From Candidatus Minthenecus merdequi (GTDB lineage Bacteria > Bacteroidota > Bacteroidia > Bacteroidales > Paludibacteraceae): a stretch of DNA of 6,023 nucleotides. The notes under the pieces were generated by a model. It did not search any database and had not been told where the DNA came from. It was given only the letters and a program-made list of their open reading frames with translations. Shown here piece after piece: positions 5,946 through 6,023 of this stretch; within the stretch, counting starts at the first letter, position 1, and every line of letters starts with the position of its first letter. The stretch is from positions 1 to 6,023 of the forward strand of contig JAGHVI010000113.1 of the NCBI GenBank assembly GCA_018064385.1. The letters are read 5' to 3'. Made by a program: the position numbers and the translations under genes.

Positions 5946-6023
5946 ATTAAGAAAGAAATATAAAGACAAGTAACAAATAAACTTTTTGGTGTTTTTGAAG
6001 TTTCTTTTTGATAAATTACGCTG
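5946..6023 (+). promoter_or_regulatory. T-tract region, possible upstream part of next promoter
   Basis: This non-coding stretch at the right edge has three T5 runs each followed by G (5983-5988, 5992-5997, 6005-6010), spaced 9 and 13 bases apart. Such tracts are common upstream of Bacteroidetes promoters, and the last TTTG could serve as a -33 element. The matching -7 box would then lie about 20 bases further, outside the window. No complete promoter and no gene start can be shown here. Confidence 0.2.

Noticed and set aside
1..6023. A defence system, mobile element, CRISPR array or other new multi-gene system
   Set aside because: All five genes are accounted for as core or envelope functions. 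There are no transposase, integrase, nuclease or toxin motifs, and no spaced direct repeats apart from the coding duplication at 5071-5130.

Overview
The window looks like chromosomal housekeeping DNA from a member of the Bacteroidota, most likely Bacteroidales. Three things point there. Upstream of two genes are perfect matches to the Bacteroidetes -7 promoter box (TAnnTTTG). Start codons are preceded by A/T-rich sequence rather than Shine-Dalgarno motifs. The topoisomerase IV B subunit has the Bacteroidetes ParE flavour (RPGMYIGKLGDG near the N-terminus, SASGSI in the TOPRIM domain). GC content is moderate throughout, apart from a GC-rich block in the first 53 bases.

Layout. Positions 1-53 are a GC-rich, unresolved edge fragment. 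On the minus strand, 100-846 encodes a ZIP-family divalent metal transporter. A roughly 210-base divergent promoter region (847-1057) separates it from the plus-strand gene typA/bipA (1058-2863), a ribosome-associated translational GTPase. A 63-base gap follows. Then comes a compact run of three plus-strand genes: a 52-residue two-helix membrane protein (2927-3085), parE (3097-4962, 11 bases later) and a lipoprotein of unknown function (4992-5906, 29 bases later). The last 117 bases are non-coding and T-rich, and may run into the promoter of the next gene.

How the pieces relate. BipA and ParE are core functions (ribosome assembly/stress translation and chromosome decatenation). The ZIP transporter and lipoprotein are envelope proteins with no visible functional link to them. 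The small membrane protein, parE and the lipoprotein are probably co-transcribed, judging by spacing. I see no defence, mobile, CRISPR or biosynthetic system, and no RNA gene that I can support.

The most interesting non-coding signal is a short sense-strand motif, consensus about GGTG(A)GTTCTAwwAATT. It occurs after the stop codon of the ZIP gene, of bipA and of the lipoprotein, but not in the two short gaps inside the presumed operon. It may mark transcript ends or be a dispersed repeat. Other points worth a look are a mini-ORF whose stop overlaps the bipA start (TGATG), a perfect dyad at the predicted ZIP transcription start, an apparent Asp-to-Leu change in the ParE EGDSA motif, and an exact 30-base tandem duplication in the lipoprotein linker.
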